DNA of 64,000 nucleotides from Paragorgia papillata. Its lineage: Eukaryota > Cnidaria > Anthozoa > Scleralcyonacea > Coralliidae. The stretch is from positions 1,126,001 through 1,190,000 of the forward strand of contig JAWNZC010000345.1 in NCBI GenBank assembly GCA_035771165.1, written 5' to 3'. The stretch's first letter is position 1, and each line of letters begins with the position of its first letter. The notes beneath the pieces are model-generated. The model saw only the letters and a list, made by a program, of their open reading frames with translations. It made no database searches and was not told the DNA's origin. Shown piece by piece: positions 1-64,000 of the stretch. The position numbers and the translations under genes are program-made.

Positions 1-105
1 ATTGAAAACTCAGAACTTTTTCTGATTAAAATGGCTCGAAGAACATTCGATGGTATATAGTTCTTATGTATGTTCATAACTTATACTTCTATTCATATTC
101 TCTAG

Positions 106-60165
<60,060 letters not shown>

Positions 60166-60273
60166 CTCGATCAGTGAACACGAACGGAAACTTTCACTGC
60201 ACGAAACGCGTGTTCAGTAACACATTCATTGGGGAGCACAGGCAACAAAAGCCAGTAATCAAGACGAATCGTT

Positions 60274-60279
60274 AATAAA
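60274..60279 (+). promoter_or_regulatory. Candidate polyadenylation signal AATAAA
   Basis: AATAAA lies about 110 nt after the stop codon at 60,163-60,165, a normal 3' UTR length. A second AATAAA occurs near 60,523. Confidence 0.5.
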
Positions 60280-60626
60280 AGCACACATATTTATATAACA
60301 AGTACACGAGTAACTGCGTAAAAATATCATTGTACACCTGTGCGCATATCAAAAATTTCAGCAATTGTTTTAAGACGAGTCTGCAAATAACAGTTCTACA
60401 ACGTGAACTTAAAGCACGGCATGCAGTATTCACCAATTGCAAAGAACAGGACATTTTTATACTTGGATAATTACAGATGTAATCATAAACGTCACTGCAC
60501 TTTATATTTACTTACTGAACATGAATAAAAATGCATTTCAATAATCGTTGCTTTCGTAAAATAATACGAATTACCCAGCGCCCCCACAATTGTTATAAGC
60601 ATTTCTCCTTTAATATTTCAGAGAAC

Positions 60627-60795
<169 letters not shown>

Positions 60796-61390
60796 ATATT
60801 TTTGTACGACATAAGTACACAAAATCGCAGATAAGCGAAAAATAACATTGTAGATAAATAAGCGTTAACATTTGCAATTGTTCCCAAGCAGAAAAGTGAC
60901 AACTACAACTTTTGCACGATCTCAGTATTTCTTCTTGAAAATTCATCAATACATAATTACACAGGTTAAAAAAACAGTGACATCGGCACGGCGCAGAATT
61001 TATTTCAAGAGGGATACGAACTTGTTTTTAACTAAAAGCTTATCGAATACGTAACAAACGGAAACCTACATTCTTAAATTTTCTAACCCTCATCATTAAT
61101 ACTGGATGAGGAAGAATTAGACTAAACGTCCCTCATCGCTAACCTAACAAATCAGGTTTTGCCTGGTTGGTTGTGCGTGTATCAATCAAGACAAAAAATA
61201 TGCAGTTTTGGGCAGTTGGGGCATACAACCAATAATTGAATGTTACTCTGTTGAAATAAAATTAATAGCGAAGCGCACAGTTACTATTTATATAGACCAT
61301 TTTATATGAGCCATTTTCTTTTGTTGGAAATGCAAGAATAAATTATAAACTCAGACAAACATGAATTCGACGTCATCTGTGCGCTTCGCT

Positions 61391-61576
61391 ATAGACCATA
61401 TTCATAAATTGCCGTGGAATTAATATTCTTTTATGTACATATAAATTATCCCCTCTGAACGTTTCCATGTGCGAAATCAGCCAAAAGAATCTTTACTCTA
61501 AAACGAGGTCAGAGGGGCTAATTTATATGCACATAAAACGATTTTAAATCATCGGCCATTTATGAATAAGGTCTAT
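61391..61576. mobile_element. TAGACC-family MITE, copy 3
   Basis: Ends ATAGACCATATTCATAAATT and ATTTATGAATAAGGTCTAT, internal ATTCTTTTATGTACATATAA and AACGAGGTCAGAGGGGCTAA. It has the same length and organisation as the copy at 11,333 and lies in intergenic sequence after the giant gene. Confidence 0.75.
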
Positions 61577-62569
61577 TGGATATTCAAAAGAGATCCAAGA
61601 TCATTACTAATACTAGATTACTTAAATAAGCAGATTTCGAGATTCGGCGATCTCCATTAAATGTTGCAGACCTGGAAGTCCTAATCCTAAAATGATAAAA
61701 ACGTTTTTCTATGTTAGTAGTGTTTTCAGCTTGAAGTTGGTAAAGTTTTTTCGTTTGTTTTTGCTGTACAAGCTGTCGTAAGTTAAACTCAGAGAAAAAA
61801 GACTCCGTGAGCTCAAGACAAAAACAACCGGCGTCTTCGGTGCCCGAAAACGGAGCGTTTCGAAAACGCTCTCCAGAGTGGAGACATTCGAAGACGCCGT
61901 TTTTCTGCACCAGTGTGGACGGCAAAAACGAAACTTTTGGAAAACGATGCCACGATTATGTTATCTTGGTTTCAGTCACCTACAACTATTCATTCATACC
62001 CCTGTAAGTCTTTTTAGCGTTTTACTAAACGGCGAAAACGACTGGAAAACGATAGTATGGACGGAAAACTTTTCGGATACATTTTCGATACGAGGTCTCC
62101 GTTTTCGTTTGAAATGGATTAGTGTGAGTTCCAGTCGTCCGGCTGGCATTCACAAGGTTGTGGGTTCGAGTCCCGTCTGGAGCTCAGAGTTTTTATCCGC
62201 GTTTAACTAATTACGACGGCTTGTACAGCAAAAACGAACGGGTTTTTTTTGCTATAACTTTTTGAAATAAATAAAGGACCTAAATCTATTTCCTACAGTT
62301 TAATAAAATTATAAAGTTTTGTTTTACCTTTGAGGTAGTGGTCACGACATGTGATTGGTAACGTAGAATGTGTCATTGCAAGCTATGAATAGATAACATA
62401 CAGAATTAATTCAAGACTCAAGACTCGAAAAGAGGGGAAATGTCGTATGAGGACACGTTTCTTTGTGTTTACACTGTTCTGAGTGTACGCCGTGATTATA
62501 CACGGGTAGTATTCTTATACACGCTGGGTAGGATTGTAGTATGGGTAGAGAAAAATGGACAAAAGTAGA

Positions 62570-63246
62570 GTGGGGAAGGAGAGAAGGAAAGCAGAGAAGG
62601 AAGGAAGAAAGCAGGGAAAGGACAGAAGGAAGGACGGAAGGACGGAAAGAAGGAAGGACGGAAAGGAAGGACGGAAAGAAGGAAGGAAGGACGGAAAGAA
62701 GGAAAGAAGGAAGGAAGGACGGAAAGGAAGGAAGGACGGAAAGAAAGAAGGACGGAAAGAAAGAAGGACGGAAAGAAAGAAGGACGGAAAGAAAGAAGGA
62801 CGGAAAGAAAGACGGAAAGAAGGAAGGAAGGAAGGAAGGACGGAAGGAAGGACGGAAGGACGGAAGGAAGGAAGGAAGGAAGGAAGGAAGGACGGAAAGA
62901 AGGAAAGAAGGAAGGAAGGACGGAAAGGAAGGAAGGACGGAAAGAAAGAAGGACGGAAAGAAAGAAGGACGGAAAGAAAGAAGGACGGAAAGAAAGAAGG
63001 ACGGAAAGAAAGACGGAAAGAAGGAAGGAAGGAAGGAAGGACGGAAGGAAGGAAGGAAGGAAGGAAGGAAGGAAGGAAGGAAGGAAGGAAGGAAGGAAGG
63101 AAGGAAGGAAGGAAGGAAGGAAGGAAGGAAGGAAGGAAGGAAGGAAGGAAGGAAGGAAGGAAGGAAGGAAGGAAGGAAGGAAGGAAGGAAGGAAGGAAGG
63201 AAGGAAGGAAGGAAGGAAGGAAGGAAGGAAAAAAGGAAGGAAGGAA
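62570..63246. repeat. (GGAA)n/(GGAC) compound array with an internal duplication
   Basis: GGAAGGAC and GAAAGAAGGAC words. A block at about 62,650-62,840 is repeated at about 62,890-63,035, then pure GGAA to 63,230. ORFs of up to 328 codons here (RKEG and FLPS repeats) are artefacts. Confidence 0.9.
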
Positions 63247-64000
63247 TCGGATGGACGGACGGAATTATTCTCTTGTGCTAACCTTAAAGCAACTTTGTGC
63301 AAAGAAATTTCTTAAATCCTCGCCACAAACGTTTTCAATAAAACGTCTCAAAGGGATGATGTGTGAACTTGGTCCAGTCCTTTTAAAAAAACAAAATAGA
63401 AATAAAGAGACGGTAAAGTCAAAAAGAACAATTTACGTGTTTTGCTCTCGTTCTCGTCTCCAGGCTCCTCGTTTCTCTTCGCGCAACCCACGCGGAAATC
63501 AAGTACCGTGGTCATTACTTATCAAACATCACCCTGATTAATGGCAATGTGTATAAACCAGTGAACTCTATATAAGGACTGGAACGATACCTACAAACCA
63601 AATTTTGAAGCCGTCATGGAGGCTGAGGGCAGCCCCAGTCCTCTTTATATGCAAGCCGTCAGGGCAGCCCCAGTCCTCTTTATATGCAAGAAAATCTTTA
63701 TTTTTTTAAGTTATATTTTGTTATGAACCAATTACAAAGAAATGCAAATATGCTGCAGTAATAGATATTTCTTCTAAAGTCTTTTAGCAGCAAAAACGTA
63801 GCTTGAATATTTGACAAAAAACACAATTTGAGTCCGAAACCGCGCGGATCTCTTGATTTTTGTATGGCAGCTCCAAGTGTCGAGAAAAAAGTTATGAACC
63901 ATCTTGAATCAAATAAAGATAGCATTAATCAAGTCATTTAAAGCCTACTGAAATCTAGTGGCTATAATCTGTCGAGCATATGGATGCTGACATGATCAAT

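Noticed and set aside
62496..63541. Long ORFs (246-328 codons) reading KEGRKEGR or FLPSFLPS
   Set aside because: Translation of the GGAA/GGAC array on both strands.

Overview
The window reads as nuclear DNA of an early-branching animal, probably a cnidarian or a sponge. It has multi-exon coding sequence with GT-AG introns, very many inverted-repeat (MITE-like) insertions, SINEs, a LINE fragment and long microsatellites. I cannot place the species from sequence alone. Nothing bacterial or viral was recognised.

Almost the whole window (about 106 to 60,165, + strand) is occupied by one giant gene whose 5' end lies to the left. I could follow 43 exons, nearly all with compatible splice phases, encoding about 7,700 residues. 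The first part is collinear with the animal fibrocystin-L (PKHD1L1) ectodomain: IPT/TIG repeats, a PA14 domain, more IPT/TIG repeats, a cupredoxin-like insert, two G8 domains with parallel beta-helix repeats, and the cysteine-rich C-terminal region of that family. Vertebrate fibrocystin-L ends soon afterwards. Here four Ig-like repeats follow, then about 25 cadherin repeats (most in one 7.5-kb exon), a SEA-like juxtamembrane domain, one transmembrane helix, a Ser/Pro-rich cytoplasmic tail and a small conserved-looking C-terminal domain. The result is a fibrocystin-L/cadherin chimera, by inference a very long cell-surface or coat/adhesion protein. The cadherin array is a higher-order repeat: eight cadherin domains recur with a period of about 2.61 kb.

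The coding sequence is interrupted by three single-base frame breaks (near 36,561, 42,542 and 51,317) and one patch dense in small indels (about 52,610-52,910). Because the flanking sequence is intact and nearly identical to its paralogous repeats, assembly or read errors are more likely than decay.

The introns hold the mobile DNA. The main items are a 5'-truncated R2-type (restriction-like endonuclease) LINE plus a shorter sister copy, both inserted at the same junction in an (ACTAC)n microsatellite; a 5S-rRNA-derived SINE family; a three-copy MITE family; several long foldback elements; a nested TTAA-flanked element; a 37-bp minisatellite; and long tetranucleotide arrays. The region to the right of 60,300 is intergenic, with repeats only.
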